Part shown: positions 31,001-42,500 of the stretch, piece after piece
How the letters are laid out: the number at the start of each line of letters is the position of its first letter
Position numbering within the stretch: position 1 is the stretch's first letter
DNA from: Macrostomum hystrix
Taxonomy: Eukaryota > Platyhelminthes > Macrostomidae
DNA: 64,000 nt
Direction: 5' to 3'
Assembly (NCBI GenBank): GCA_950097015.1
Contig: CATNEN010000039.1
Coordinates: forward strand, 11,378,001 to 11,442,000
Notes under the pieces: model-generated
The model's database searches: none
The model's input: the letters and a program-made list of their open reading frames with translations, nothing else
Told to the model about the DNA's origin: nothing
Program-made: the position numbers and the translations under genes

Positions 31001-34000
31001 GAATTTACCTGCAGTTGCATGAGCAGTAGCACTGGATACCTGGCGTATTTTGGTCTCACAGCCGGAGTTACTTTGGTGTTGTCGCACAACGCTAGCATGG
31101 CGCACACCTGCTTCGGCTCCTTCGCGTTTAAGAAAACGAAAGAGATAAGATCAAATGGCACCACCGAACTAAACATTAGGCTACAAGCTTATCAATATAC
31201 AGCTATAAACTAGCCCTGATATGAATGCAGATGTGAGAGATTTAAAAAGACAACATGCGAAAGCTTTTGACCTATTGTCAGTATAGCTCGATACCTGCAA
31301 TATACGATACAACAAAGCTAATGATTGCCCCACTGTAACACCTGACAGTGCAATGATGATTGCCCCACTGTGACACCTGACAGTGCAATAATGATTGCCC
31401 CACTGTGACACCTGACAGTGCAATGATGATTGCCCCACTGTGACACCTGACAGTGCAATGATGATTGCCCCACTGTGACACCTGACAGTGCAATGATGAT
31501 TGCCCCACTGTAACACCTGACAGTGCAATGATGATTGCCCCACTGTGACACCTGACAGTGCAATGATGATTGCCCCACTATGACACCTGACAGTGCAATG
31601 ATGATTGCCCCACTGTGACACCTGACAGTGCAATGATGATTGCCCCACTGTAACACCTGACAGTGCAATGATGATTGCCCCACTGTGACACCTGACAGTG
31701 CAATGATGATTGCCCCACTGTAACACCTGACAGTGCAATGATGATTGCCCCACTGTGACACCTGACAGTGCAATGATGATTGCCCCACTGTAACACCTGA
31801 CAGTGCAATGATGATTGCCCCACTGTAACACCTGACAGTGCAATGATGATTGCCCCACTGTGACACCTGACACTGCAATGATGATTGCCCCACTGTGACA
31901 CCTGACAGTGCAATAATGATATAATGACCCACCAAATTACCTGACCCACCCAGCCAGCCACCGAAAGATTTTAGATTCGAAATGAATTTTTCAACTCGGA
32001 CTCACGGCACCGACTCTCAGGGCACGGATAATCTCAGCCAGGTAGATGTCAACGAGAGCCTCTAGAGCTTCGATAGTCTCCAATCTCAGCTGGTCTCTCG
32101 GCAGACGCTGTTTTAACAGCTTAGCGATGGCATCGTCAGTCGGCTGCTGCTGCAGGGCCACCTTGGCGTCGATCAAAGAAGCTTGGCACACACTGCAGGC
32201 AGCAGCAGCAGCCGTATCTGCCACGGGAACTGAAACCGCACTGGAAGGCCTGTGAAAAGAAGAAGAAAAGAAGACCTTTTCTCTGACAGTCTGATTCTCT
32301 GACTCTCTTTGACCAACTGACAGTCTCATTCTCTGACTCTCTTTGACCAACTGACAGTCCCATTCTCTGACTCTCTTTAACCAACTGACAGTCCCATTCT
32401 CTGACTCTCTTTAACCAACTGACAGTCCCATTCTCTGACTCTCTTTGACCAACTGACAGTCCCATTCTCTGACTCTCTTTGACAAACTGACAGTCCTATT
32501 CTCTGACTCTCTTTGACCAACTGACAGTCCCATTCTCTGACTCTCTTTGACCAACTGACAGTCCCATTCTCTGACTCTCTTTGACCAACTGACAGTCTGA
32601 TTCTCTGACTCTCTTTGACCAACTGACAGTCTGATTCTCTGACTCTCTTTAACCAACTGACAGTCTGATTCTCTGACTCTCTTTGACAAACTGACAGTCC
32701 TATTCTCTGACTCTCTTTGACCAACTGACAGTCCCATTCTCTGACTCTCTTTGACCAACTGACAGTCCCATTCTCTGACTCTCTTTGACCAACTGACAGT
32801 CCCATTCTCTGACTCTCTTAGACCAACTGACAGTCCCATTCTCTGACTCACTTTGACCAACTGACAGTCTGATTCTCTGACTCTCTTTAACCAACTGACA
32901 GTCTGATTCTCTGACTCTCTTTAACCAACTGACAGTCTCATTCTCTGACTCTCTTTGACCAACTGACAGTCTCATTCTCTGACTCTCTTTGACCAACTGA
33001 CAGTCTCATTCTCTGACTCTCTTTGACCAACTGACAGTCTCATTCTCTGACTCTCTTTGACCAACTGACAGTCTCATTCTCTGACTCTCTTTGACCAACC
33101 AACTGACAGTCTCATTCTCTGACTCTCTTTGACCAACTGACAGTCTCATTCTCTGACTCTCTTTGACCAACTGACAGTCTCATTCTCTGACTCTCTTTGA
33201 CCAACTGACAGTCTCATTCTCTGACTCTCTTTGACCAACTGACAGTCTCATTCTCTGACTCTCTTTAACCAACTGACAGTCTCATTCTCTGACTCTCTTT
33301 GACCAACTGACAGTCTCATTCTCTGACTCTCTTTGACCAACTGACAGTCTCATTCTCTGACTCTCTTTGACCAACTGACAGTCTCATTCTCTGACTCTCT
33401 TTGACCAACTGACAGTCCCATTCTCTGACTCACTTTGACCAACTGACAGTCTCATTCTCTGACTCTCTTTGACAAACTGACAGTCTCATTCTCTGACTCT
33501 CTTTGACCAACTCACAGTCCCATTCTCTGACTCACTTTGACAAACTGACAGTCTCATTCTCTGACTCTCTTTGACCAACTGACAGTCTGATTCTCTGACT
33601 CACTTTGACCAACTGACAGTCTGATTCTATGACTCTCTTTGACCAACTCACAGTCCCATTCTCTGACTCTCTTTGACCAACTGACAGTCCCATTCTCTGA
33701 CTCTCTTTGACCAACTGACAGTCCCATTCTCTGACTCTCTTTGACCAACTGACAGTCCCATTCTCTGACTCACTTTGACCAACTGACAGTCTCATTCACT
33801 GACTCACTTTGACCAACTGACAGTCTCATTCACTGACTCACTTTGACCAACTGACAGTCCCATTCTCTGACTCTCTTTGACCAACTGACAGTCTCATTCT
33901 CTGACTCTCTTTGACCAACTGACAGTCTCATTCTCTGACTCTCTTTGACCAACTGACAGTCTCATTCACTGACTCACTTTGACAAACTGACAGTCTGATT

Positions 34001-35610
34001 CTCTGACTCTCTTTGACCAACTGACAGTCCCATTCTCTGACTCTCTTTGACCAACTGACAGTCCCATTCTCTGACTCACTTTGACCAACTGACAGTCTCA
34101 TTCACTGACTCACTTTGACCAACTGACAGTCTCATTCACTGACTCACTTTGACCAACTGACAGTCCCATTCTCTGACTCTCTTTGACCAACTGACAGTCT
34201 CATTCTCTGACTCTCTTTGACCAACTGACAGTCTCATTCTCTGACTCTCTTTGACAAACTGACAGTCCTATTCTCTGACTCTCTTTGACCAACTGACAGT
34301 CCCATTCTCTGACTCTCTTTGACCAACTGACAGTCCCATTCTCTGACTCTCTTTGACCAACTGACAGTCCCATTCTCTGACTCTCTTTGACCAACTGACA
34401 GTCCCATTCTCTGACTCTCTTTAACCAACTGACAGTCCCATTCTCTGACTCTCTTTAACCAACTGACAGCACCATTCTCTGACTCTCTTTGACCAACTGA
34501 CAGTCTCATTCTCTGACTCTCTTTGACCAACTGACAGTCTCATTCTCTGACTCTCTTTGACCAACTGACAGTCTCATTCTCTGACTCTCTTTGACCAACT
34601 GACAGTCTCATTCTCTGACTCTCTTTGACCAACTGACAGTCTCATTCACTGACTCTCTTAGACCAACTGACAGTCCCATTCTCTGACTCACTTTGACCAA
34701 CTGTCAGTCCCATTCTCTGACTCTCTTTGACCGACTGACAGTCTCATTCACTGACTCTCTTTGACCAACTGACAGTCTCATTCTCTGACTCTCTTTGACC
34801 AACTGACAGTCTCATTCTCTGACTCTCTTTGACCAACTGACAGTCTCATTCTCTGACTCTCTTTGACCAACTGACAGTCCCATTCTCTGACTCTCTTAGA
34901 CCAACTGACAGTCCCATTCTCTGACTCACTTTGACCAACTGACAGTCCCATTCTCTGACTCTCTTTAACCAACTGACAGTCCCATTCTCTGACTCTCTTT
35001 AACCAACTGACAGCACCATTCTCTGACTCTCTTTGACCAACTGACAGTCTCATTCTCTGACTCTCTTTGACCAACTGACAGTCTCATTCTCTGACTCTCT
35101 TTGACCAACTGACAGTCTCATTCTCTGACTCTCTTTGACCAACTGACAGTCTCATTCTCTGACTCTCTTTGACCAACTGACAGTCTCATTCTCTGACTCT
35201 CTTTGACCAACTGACAGTCCCATTCTCTGACTCTCTTTGACCAACTGACAGTCTGATTCTCTGACTCTCAGTAAGTTTTTTCTTAAAAAAACGGAGCGAT
35301 TTCCTACTTCAGGACTGCAGCATCGTCTGTCCTGACGACCCTCCGCTTGGTAGTTCGCGCCCAAAGTTGGCGGCAGAATTCGGTGGCGCCGCAGCTCCTG
35401 GCAGCCGTGTCGTTGGAGCACCAGTAGCCAGGACCAAGCGCGCAGCTGTGGCTAGCGGAGCTGGACGTCAGGGCTTCAAAAAAGTTAGCAATTTGTAGTT
35501 CGGACATGAGTTTTGAAAAACGGCTAGAATATAGTGTAAACATCGCGGCTGTTACCATCAACTGCTGTCAGCGCGAAGATCGCTACGAAAAAAGCTTCTA
35601 AGCCACGCAT
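25079..35610 (-). CDS. Prosaposin-like precursor with one SapA and three SapB domains
   Basis: Secreted or lysosomal saposin precursor; saposins present lipids to hydrolases or disturb membranes. Exons (minus): 35556-35610, 35308-35473, 32006-32249, 31009-31119, 26335-26520, 25934-26206, 25079-25324; all phases close, giving 426 residues. Signal peptide MRGLEAFFVAIFALTAV. SapA: CALGPGYWCSNDTAARSCGA plus TEFCRQLW. SapB-1: CSVCQ to VCAMLALC but without the two middle cysteines. SapB-2 (SCRSC, TACRLPP, QCTNAV, ICQVLGAC) and SapB-3 (QCLLC, VCSLLP, DCDSLV, ACSALGLC) have all six. Introns fall inside each SapB domain, as is common in this family. No C-terminal SapA is seen. The introns carry 34, 35, 20 and 19 bp arrays and a Gypsy element in antisense. 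Not assigned to an individual prosaposin orthologue. Confidence 0.92.
25395..25906. repeat. 19 bp minisatellite in saposin intron
   Basis: About 26 units of 'ACAGGTAGTTACTTATCTG' in the intron 25325-25933. On the sense (minus) strand the unit reads CTACCTGTCAG then ATAAGTAA, combining acceptor-like and donor-like motifs. Confidence 0.97.
26530..26815. repeat. 20 bp minisatellite interrupted by the Gypsy insertion
   Basis: About 14 units of 'GGTTGTTGACGGAGGAGTGG' in the saposin intron. Degenerate units resume at 30845-30912 after the retrotransposon (GTGGGGTCGGTGACGAAGGA), so the element sits within or at the edge of this array. Confidence 0.93.
26909..26973 (+). promoter_or_regulatory. Clustered heat-shock elements in the 5' LTR
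   Basis: Perfect alternating nGAAn/nTTCn pentamers: TTCTAGAACCTTC (three units), GAATATTCTAGAACCTTC (four units) and TTCTAGAACTTTC (three units) in 65 bp, ending 20 bp before TATAAAT. This fits the HSF-binding consensus; inducibility is inferred. The same cluster recurs at 30659-30723 in the 3' LTR. Confidence 0.85.
26994..27000 (+). promoter_or_regulatory. LTR TATA box
   Basis: TATAAAT located just downstream of the heat-shock-element cluster, about 95 bp before the LTR end; the likely U3/R core promoter. Confidence 0.7.
27092..27104 (+). other. Primer-binding site, tRNA-Ser type
   Basis: TGGCGACGAGGAT begins 2 bp after the 5' LTR. Its complement ATCCTCGTCGCCA is the 3' end typical of a metazoan tRNA-Ser including CCA. 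The Gag-Pol ATG overlaps its last two bases (27103). Confidence 0.85.
27103..30555 (+). CDS. Gag-Pol polyprotein of Gypsy element, integrase core deleted
   Basis: 1,150-residue open frame. Gag with two zinc knuckles near residues 230-265 (CQRCGRSHDGKAQC is irregular; CNNCGKLNHFSRCC is canonical CX2CX4HX4C). Aspartic protease near 304 with VDCGAKVSLL, cysteine in place of the usual Ser/Thr after Asp. Reverse transcriptase: FSKIDLKAGYMQMKL (about 523) and HILDDFIVFG (about 585), the usual Tyr of YXDD being Ile. RNase H: TSDAS (732), NEREAL and RTDHQAL. Integrase zinc finger HSGHPG...CGAC (946-982). Directly after this the frame passes LRPALLSPSKDNAVAH into the C-terminal basic and GDWVRVRRP region, so the D,D-35-E core (about 150-200 residues) is absent without breaking the frame. 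Confidence 0.95.
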   Translation: MALNVSPPTPYLPASGPPAVPWNRWLDAFDIYCQAAQIWTDRPAEGEAPTEEATRLATRSRNMLLHLLGFEGQRIARARNAIVDGHTFWQTRDMLTTVFGDRPNVMLARHRFRERHQLPGEDAVTFVAALRELSATCNYGAMADEMIRDQLAQKTSSSRIRERLLTEDAAKLTLDQAIVIATTIEEAAAGSKAMAAAGSSGNVQAVQEARPRGHHGAPSKKKPGQQAGGSCQRCGRSHDGKAQCPAHGKKCNNCGKLNHFSRCCRNKTMQVSAEETIYAVHGNNEVRADLQLGSIRKTVSLMVDCGAKVSLLNEATARSLGDIRLRTSSMRLRAYGGKLIALAGIATVPVKHHSRELQHDFYVTRSGENLIGRDLIKKLGFRVQLQPPAEIGAEIASVDIEREFPTVFSGSIGLCKGAVHKPRINAAVPPVQQPLRRLPLAKQQQVGEELDRLEAMGIIERVNSSPWISNLVVANKKDGNIRVCIDVREPNKSLVIDRHPMPQLDEISAKIKAAGGSVFSKIDLKAGYMQMKLHESSRDLTAFITHQGLYRYCRVPFGLASAPAAFQRMLDDLVSDLQGVEHILDDFIVFGATEAEHNSRLRALLKRLEDAGLTANKDKCQLRRTEIEFFGFIFSANGMRPSESQTKAFSELRPPTNRKELQAFLGSANYLMRFVPNFAEVTAPLRPLLKSDAVFEWSTECEKAFETLKAAICSPPVLAHFDPGAETIVTSDASAESLGAQLSQVQDGIERPIAFAARALTETEKRYAANEREALASLWAMEKWHYYLYGRHFELRTDHQALRQLPSGSGTGHRPLRIHRWCDRFQQYDFHVRYLPGNSNFVADMLSRWSCGSDMNIIQLPDTAMPPVRVVTPQQLAIATAEDAVLRQVIQHVTSGNWSSSSDSELQPYFKVREHLSVWQDGACLAFQERAVIPLQLRRELLEAAHSGHPGVVRTKQQLREFAWWPKMDADVETFVRDCGACETAEKNFKLRPALLSPSKDNAVAHTEMAQRIQERQQRTAAYTDQRRRARPPALRAGDWVRVRRPIRRGKLGTRLSAPLRIVKTMGAACRLTDGSTWNQQALVPTSMRLSPETPVPDELDPLIDIQGQHTVPDDGGGDPLPAPDPAQGLATPPVRRSGRPRRPVQRYGF
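30584..30839 (+). repeat. 3' LTR of the Gypsy element
   Basis: 256 bp, identical to the 5' LTR but for one base; heat-shock clusters at 30659-30671, 30680-30697 and 30711-30723; TATAAAT at 30744. Confidence 0.97.
31321..31922. repeat. 35 bp minisatellite in saposin intron
   Basis: About 17 units with core 'TGATTGCCCCACTGTGACAC' between saposin exons 3 and 4. Sense strand carries GTCAGGTGTCACAGTGG. Confidence 0.97.
32270..35270. repeat. 34 bp minisatellite filling saposin intron 2
   Basis: About 88 units with core 'CTCTTTGACCAACTGACAGT'. The array begins about 37 bp after the donor and ends about 20 bp before the acceptor of exon 3 on the sense strand, so the 3.06 kb intron is almost wholly array. 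Confidence 0.98.
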
Positions 35611-36583
35611 CTTCACAAAGTTAAGACGCTTTCGCGAGTAATTGCTTTATAGACAATTAATCTACGAGTTGATAATATGAAGAAAACTAATGTGGTTTCG
35701 TAAATGGTTTAAATTCGCGCGAAACTTGTAATTTCACTTCATTTTATCAAGTTGTAAAATTACGACTTAATCTTTGAAAAAGAGTTACAATTTTTTACTA
35801 TTTCCTTTAGCGTTTTAAAAGAGAAATATCTAGCAAAGTCCGGTCATTTTTTCTGGCCCAACTGTCGTAATATTTTCGCGTGGATTTAATTTAATATCCA
35901 AAAAAATCTATATTTTTAAAGCCTTAATTTACGTAACCTGTTCTGATTAGCTTGATTTTGCTTTTGGTTTAACTAAAAACACTGGAACTTTGCCCATGAG
36001 TTGAAAAGACTGCCACCAGTGTAGAGAAAGGCACAGAGTACAGTCCCGAGACACTTTTCATCATAGATAAACAGTGAATCTCAGCTTGGCTATGCCTGTC
36101 GTTAGCCTCGCCGCGAGGTTCGATGTTGAATTTGTACCTGTACGGCCCAGGAGCAGAATGGATTAGAGGAACATATTCAAAACATATTCTTTGAAACAGA
36201 TAGTTGCCCTACATCGGACTCAAAAAGTAAAGCCACTCAACTAAAACAGGGTGCGTTGCGTACATTCTTGACAATACAAAATTGAACAACTAACTTTGTC
36301 CAGAAATATCTTTTTTATTTTTAATAAACAAAAAAATAGCATTCGATTGCTAAAGCAAGTACACCTTGATTAATTGAAATAAGTACATGAAGTTGCAAAA
36401 GGTTTTTGAAACCTGTCAAAATAAATTTATATAAATATCAACAGATGCGAGAGTGAAGTAAAAATGTAAATGAATAAACCAAGTGTTAGATTTGAGATAG
36501 CCGAGTACATTCAGTAAAACACAGGTGTGTGGTGCCCAGTCAGAGATTAGCACCATCGAGAAGTACAAGTTCAGCTGGAGAAG
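35611..36583. other. Intergenic between saposin and dve/SATB-type genes
   Basis: AT-rich DNA holding the saposin promoter side and the 3' UTR of the homeobox gene. A minus-strand AATAAA (plus TTTATT at 36314-36319) lies about 265 bp after the homeobox stop. No other gene seen. Confidence 0.6.
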
Positions 36584-39500
36584 TCACACTGGAGACTGCA
36601 GCTGGCTGACGCCGAGCAGCTCGGAGCCTCCGCCAACCCCCGCGTCAACTTCGTCAGCATCTTCGCTGTCTGCCTCAGGCATCGCCAGCTTCAAGTCGAC
36701 GTCGTCCTCCGTATCGGCGATGTCAGTGACTATTTCAGTGTGACTAGGATAAACTGATTGAGCGTTCGCCGCGTCAGGCGCCATGGAATCCTCGGCGCTG
36801 CTGGAAGGCGGAGATGATCCGGACGCTGCCGGAGCCAGCGGCGGTAGGTCCAAGCGGCCGCGCTTAACCTTGGCGCGGTGGTTCTTGAACCACAGCTGTA
36901 CATTCTTGGCCTCCAATGGAGGCTGCTTCTGGCGGAACGGCATCTGGTTCAGCGCCTCGGCATACTGCGCGAACTGAGCGGAGGTCGGATGCGACTCCTG
37001 GTTGAACCAGACCTCCAGCTGGGGAATCTCCGTGGCCGGGTCGATAAAAATTCTGGTGCGACGCCGCTTGTCACCTGGGGTGGATTCGTTCGATTATATT
37101 CGAGTGTGAGTTTGTGCAAATACAGCAGTGTTTGTGCCTGCGTTAATACGTCTTCGTGTGTGCTCAGGAGTCAGCGGAATGGGCAGAATTGCCTCTCCGC
37201 TGGCTGCGGGTCTATTGTCATCAGATAATGCGCCAGTGCCCGCTGCAAGTGCAGGAAATGCTGATACTGTTACCAATTTTACAACCGGGAATTAAATTGC
37301 TCAAAGAATAGATTTTTTCCAATAAACATAGATTCGAACTCCTGATCTCGACCTCTTGGAACTGCAAGATTCTAAGCTTTTTAGGATCAGATGATTCGAA
37401 TAGGATTTGTTCACCTGCCATGGACGCTGCCATTAGCAGGTCATCGGAGCCGGGTGGAATCAGTGCAGATGAATCCATGCAGCCCATATCGCTGCTGTTA
37501 TAGCTGACAGGAGTGTCATTGTTATTATTGCTCTGACTGCCTCCGGTCACGCCAAAGTCCGCGCTGTCGCCTTGCAGCGTGACAATTATTGGCCTAGCAA
37601 CCGGTCTGACAGCTTTCAACCGCTGCCTGCTGGAGTTGCTGCGAAAGCGCTCAGTGAGGCGGCCGAGGGCCGACACCCCGCGCTCCCGACGCTCCTCGCC
37701 AACATCCGCTTCCGCACCTGCTCCGTCGCCAGCTTCCGCTTCGTCGGCTTCATCGCCATGAACGCTTTGATCTTCGCCGAGGATGAGGCTGCCTCGACTA
37801 CTGACGGGCGCTGAGCCAACGGCCTGGGCTGGCAGCAGCTGGTGGGGCGAGATCAAAGCGAAGATGCCTGCGCTAGTGGCTGCTAGGTGCACCTGCTGCT
37901 GCTGCTGCTGCTGCTGGCAGCCGCGGGACACCTGCTCCAGGTATTGAAGACAGACACGACTGTGCCAGTCGCTAAAATCGCGTCTGGCCTTGTAGGCGAA
38001 TTCGAAATCGTCTGGCGACGTGAGAAAATCTGCGATTAGGGCCTGAATGAACGGGGGAGGGTTTGTCACTGACCAAGGGATCATTGAAGAAAAGAGTTGG
38101 ATCACTGAGTAATCATTGAAGAAAAGAGTTGGATCGCTGAGTAATCATTGAAGAAAAGAGTTGGATCACTGAGTAATCATTGAAGAAAAGAGTTGGATCA
38201 CTGAATAATCATTGAAGAAAAGAATTGGATCGCTGAGTAATCATTGAAGAAAAGAGTTGGATCACTGAGTAATCATTGAAGAAAAGAGTTGGATCACTGA
38301 GTGATCATTGAAGAAAAGAGTTGGATCACTGAGTGATCATTGAAGAAAAGAGTTGGATCACTGAGTAATCATTGAAGAAATGACTTGGATCACTGAGTAA
38401 TCATTGAAGAAATGAATTGGATCACTGAGTAATCATTGAAGAAAAGAGTTGGATCACTGAGTAATCATTGAAGAAATGACTTGGATCACTGAGTAATCAT
38501 TGAAGAAATGAATTGGATCACTGAGTAATCATTGAAGAAAAGAGTTGGATCACTGAGTAATCATTGAAGAAATGAATTGGATCACTGAGTAATCATTGAA
38601 GAAATGAATTGGATCACTGAGTAATCATTGAAGAAAAGAGTTGGATCACTGAGTAATCATTGAAGAAAAGAGTTGGATCACTGAGTAATCATTGAAGAAA
38701 TGAATTGGATCACTGAGTAATCATTGAAGAAAAGAGTTGGATCACTGAGTAATCATTGAAGAAATGACTTGGATCACTGAGTAATCATTGAAGAAAAGAG
38801 TTGGATCACTGAGTAATCATTGAAGAAATGACTTGGATCACTGAGTAATCATTGAAGAAATAACTTGGATCACTGAGTAATCATTGAAGAAAAGAGTTGG
38901 ATCACTGAGTAATCATTGAAGAAATGACTTGGATCACTGAGTAATCATTGAAGAAAAGAGTTGGATCACTGAGTAATCATTGAAGAAATGACTTGGATCA
39001 CTGAGTAATCATTGAAGAAATGAATTGGATCACTGAGTAATCATTGAAGAAAAGAGTTGGATCACTGAGTAATCATTGAAGAAATGAATTGGATCACTGA
39101 GTAATCATTGAAGAAATGAATTGGATCACTGAGTAATCATTGAAGAAAAGAGTTGGATCACTGAGTAATCATTGAAGAAAAGAGTTGGATCACTGAGTAA
39201 TCATTGAAGAAAAGAGTTGGATCACTGAGTAATCATTGAAGAAATGAATTGGATCACTGAGTAATCATTGAAGAAATGACTTGGATCACTGAGTAATCAT
39301 TGAAGAAATGAATTGGATCACTGAGTAATCATTGAAGAAAAGAGTTGGATCACTGAGTAATCATTGAAGAAATGAATTGGATCACTGAGTAATCATTGAA
39401 GAAATGAATTGGATCACTGAGTAATCATTGAAGAAAAGAGTTGGATCACTGAGTAATCATTGAAGAAAAGAGTTGGATCACTGAGTAATCATTGAAGAAA

Positions 39501-42500
39501 AGAGTTGGATCACTGAGTAATCATTGAAGAAAAGAGTTGGATCACTGAGTAATCATTGAAGAAATGACTTGGATCACTGAGTAATCATTGAAGAAAAGAG
39601 TTGGATCACTGAGTAATCATTGAAGAAATGACTTGGATCACTGAGTAATCATTGAAGAAAAGAGTTGGATCACTGAGTAATCATTGAAGAAAAGAGTTGG
39701 ATCACTGAGTAATCATTGAAGAAATGAATTGGATCACTGAGTAATCATTGAAGAAAAGAGTTGGATCACTGAGTAATCATTGAAGAAATGAATTGGATCA
39801 CTGAGTAATCATTGAAGAAAAGAGTTGGATCACTGAGTAATCATTGAAGAAATGACTTGGATCACTGAGTAATCATTGAAGAAATGAATTGGATCACTGA
39901 GTAATCATTGAAGAAAAGAGTTGGATCACTGAGTAATCATTGAAGAAAAGAGTTGGATCACTGAGTAATCATTGAAGAAATGAATTGGATCACTGAGTAA
40001 TCATTGAAGAAATGAATTGGATCACTGAGTAATCATTGAAGAAATGACTTGGATCACTGAGTAATCATTGAAGAAAAGAGTTGGATCACTGAGTAATCAT
40101 TGAAGAAAAGAGTTGGATCACTGAGTAATCATTGAAGAAAAGAGTTGGATCACTGAGTAATCATTGAAGAAATGAATTGGATCACTGAGTAATCATTGAA
40201 GAAAAGAGTTGGATCACTGAGTAATCATTGAAGAAATGAATTGGATCACTGAGTAATCATTGAAGAAATGAATTGGATCACTGAGTAATCATTGAAGAAA
40301 TGAATTGGATCACTGAGTAATCATTGAAGAAATGAATTGGATCACTGAGTAATCATTGAAGAAAAGAGTTGGATCACTGAGTAATCATTGAAGAAATGAG
40401 TTGGATCACTGAGTAATCATTGAAGAAATGAATTGGATCACTGAGTAATCATTGAAGAAATGACTTGGATCACTGAGTAATCATTGAAGAAAAGAGTTGG
40501 ATCACTGAGTAATCATTGAAGAAAAGAGTTGGATCACTGAGTAATCATTGAAGAAAAGAGTTGGATCACTGAGTAATCATGGAAGAAATGAATTGGATCA
40601 CTGAATAATCATTGAAGAAATGAATTGGATCACTGAGTAATCATGGAAGAAATGAATTGGATCACTGAGTAATCATTGAAGAAATGAATTGGATCACTGA
40701 GTAATCATTGAAGAAATGAATTGGATCACTGAGTAATCATTGAAGAAATGAATTGGATCACTGAGTAATCATTGAAGAAATGAATTGGATCACTGAGTAA
40801 TCATTGAAGAAATGAATTGGATCACTGAGTAATCATTGAAGAAATGAATTGGATCACTGAGTAATCATTGAAGAAAAGAGTTGGATCACTGAGTAATCAT
40901 TGAAGAAATGAATTGGATCACTGAGTAATCATTGAAGAAATGAATTGGATCACTGAGTAATCATTGAAGAAATGAGTTGGATCACTGAGTAATCATTGAA
41001 GAAAAGAGTTGGATCACTGAGTAATCATTGAAGAAAAGAGTTGGATCACTGAGTAATCATTGAAGAAATGAATTGGATCACTGAGTAATCATTGAAGAAA
41101 TGAATTGGATCACTGAGTAATCATGGAAGAAATGAATTGGATCACTGAGTAATCATTGAAGAAATGAATTGGATCACTGAGTAATCATGGAAGAAATGAA
41201 TTGGATCACTGAGTAATCATTGAAGAAATGAGTTGGATCACTGAGTAATCATGGAAGAAATGAATTGGATCACTGAGTAATCATTGAAGAAATGAATTGG
41301 ATCACTGAGTAATCATAGAAGAAATGAATTGGATCACTGAGTAATCATTGAAGAAATGACTTGGATCACTGAGTAATCATTGAAGAAATGAATTGGATCA
41401 CTGAATAATCATTGAAGAAATGAATTGGATCACTGAATAATCATTGAAGAAATGAATTGGATCACTGAGTAATCATAGAAGAAATGAATTGGATCACTGA
41501 GTAATCATTGAAGAAATGAATTGGATCACTGAGTAATCATGGAAGAAATGAATTGGATCACTGAGTAATCATTGAAGAAATGAATTGGATCACTGAGTAA
41601 TCATTGAAGAAATGACTTGGATCACTGAGTAATCATTGAAGAAATGACTTGGATCACTGAGTAATCATTGAAGAAAAGAGTTGGATCACTGAGTAATCAT
41701 TGAAGAAAAGAATTGGATCACTGAGTAATCATTGAAGAAATGAATTGGATCACTGAGTAATCATTGAAGAAATGACTTGGATCACTGAGTAATCATTGAA
41801 GAAATGACTTGGATCACTGAGTAATCATTGAAGAAAAGAGTTGGATCACTGAGTAATCATTGAAGAAATGAATTGGATCACTGAGTAATCATTGAAGAAA
41901 AGAATTGGATCACTGAGTAATCATTGAAGAAATGAATTGGATCACTGAGTAATCATTGAAGAAAAGAGTTGGATCACTGAGTAATCATTGAAGAAAAGAG
42001 TTGGATCACTGAGTAATCATTGAAGAAAAGAGTTAGATCACTGAGTAATCATTGAAGAAAAGAGTTGGATCACTGAGTAATCTTTGAAGAAAAGAATTGG
42101 ATCACTGAGTAATCATTGAAGAAAAGAATTGGATCACTGAGTAATCATTGAAGAAAAGAGTTGGATCACTGAGTAATCATTGAAGAAAAGAGTTGGATCA
42201 CTGAGTAATCATTGAAGAAAAGAATTGGATCACTGAGTAATCATTGAAGAAATGAATTGGATCACTGAGTAATCATTGAAGAAAAGAGTTGGATCACTGA
42301 GTAATCATTGAAAAAATGAATTGGATCACTGAGTAATCATTGAAGAAAAGAGTTGGATCACTGAGTAATCATTGAAGAAATGAATTGGATCACTGAGTAA
42401 TCATTGAAGAAAAGAGTTGGATCACTGAGTAATCATTGAAGAAATGAATTGGATCACTGAGTAATCATTGAAGAAATGAATTGGATCACTGAGTAATCAT

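Noticed and set aside
31181-35421. Minus-strand frames through the 35 and 34 bp arrays
   Set aside because: They lie in introns of the saposin gene, whose flanking exons join in phase without them.
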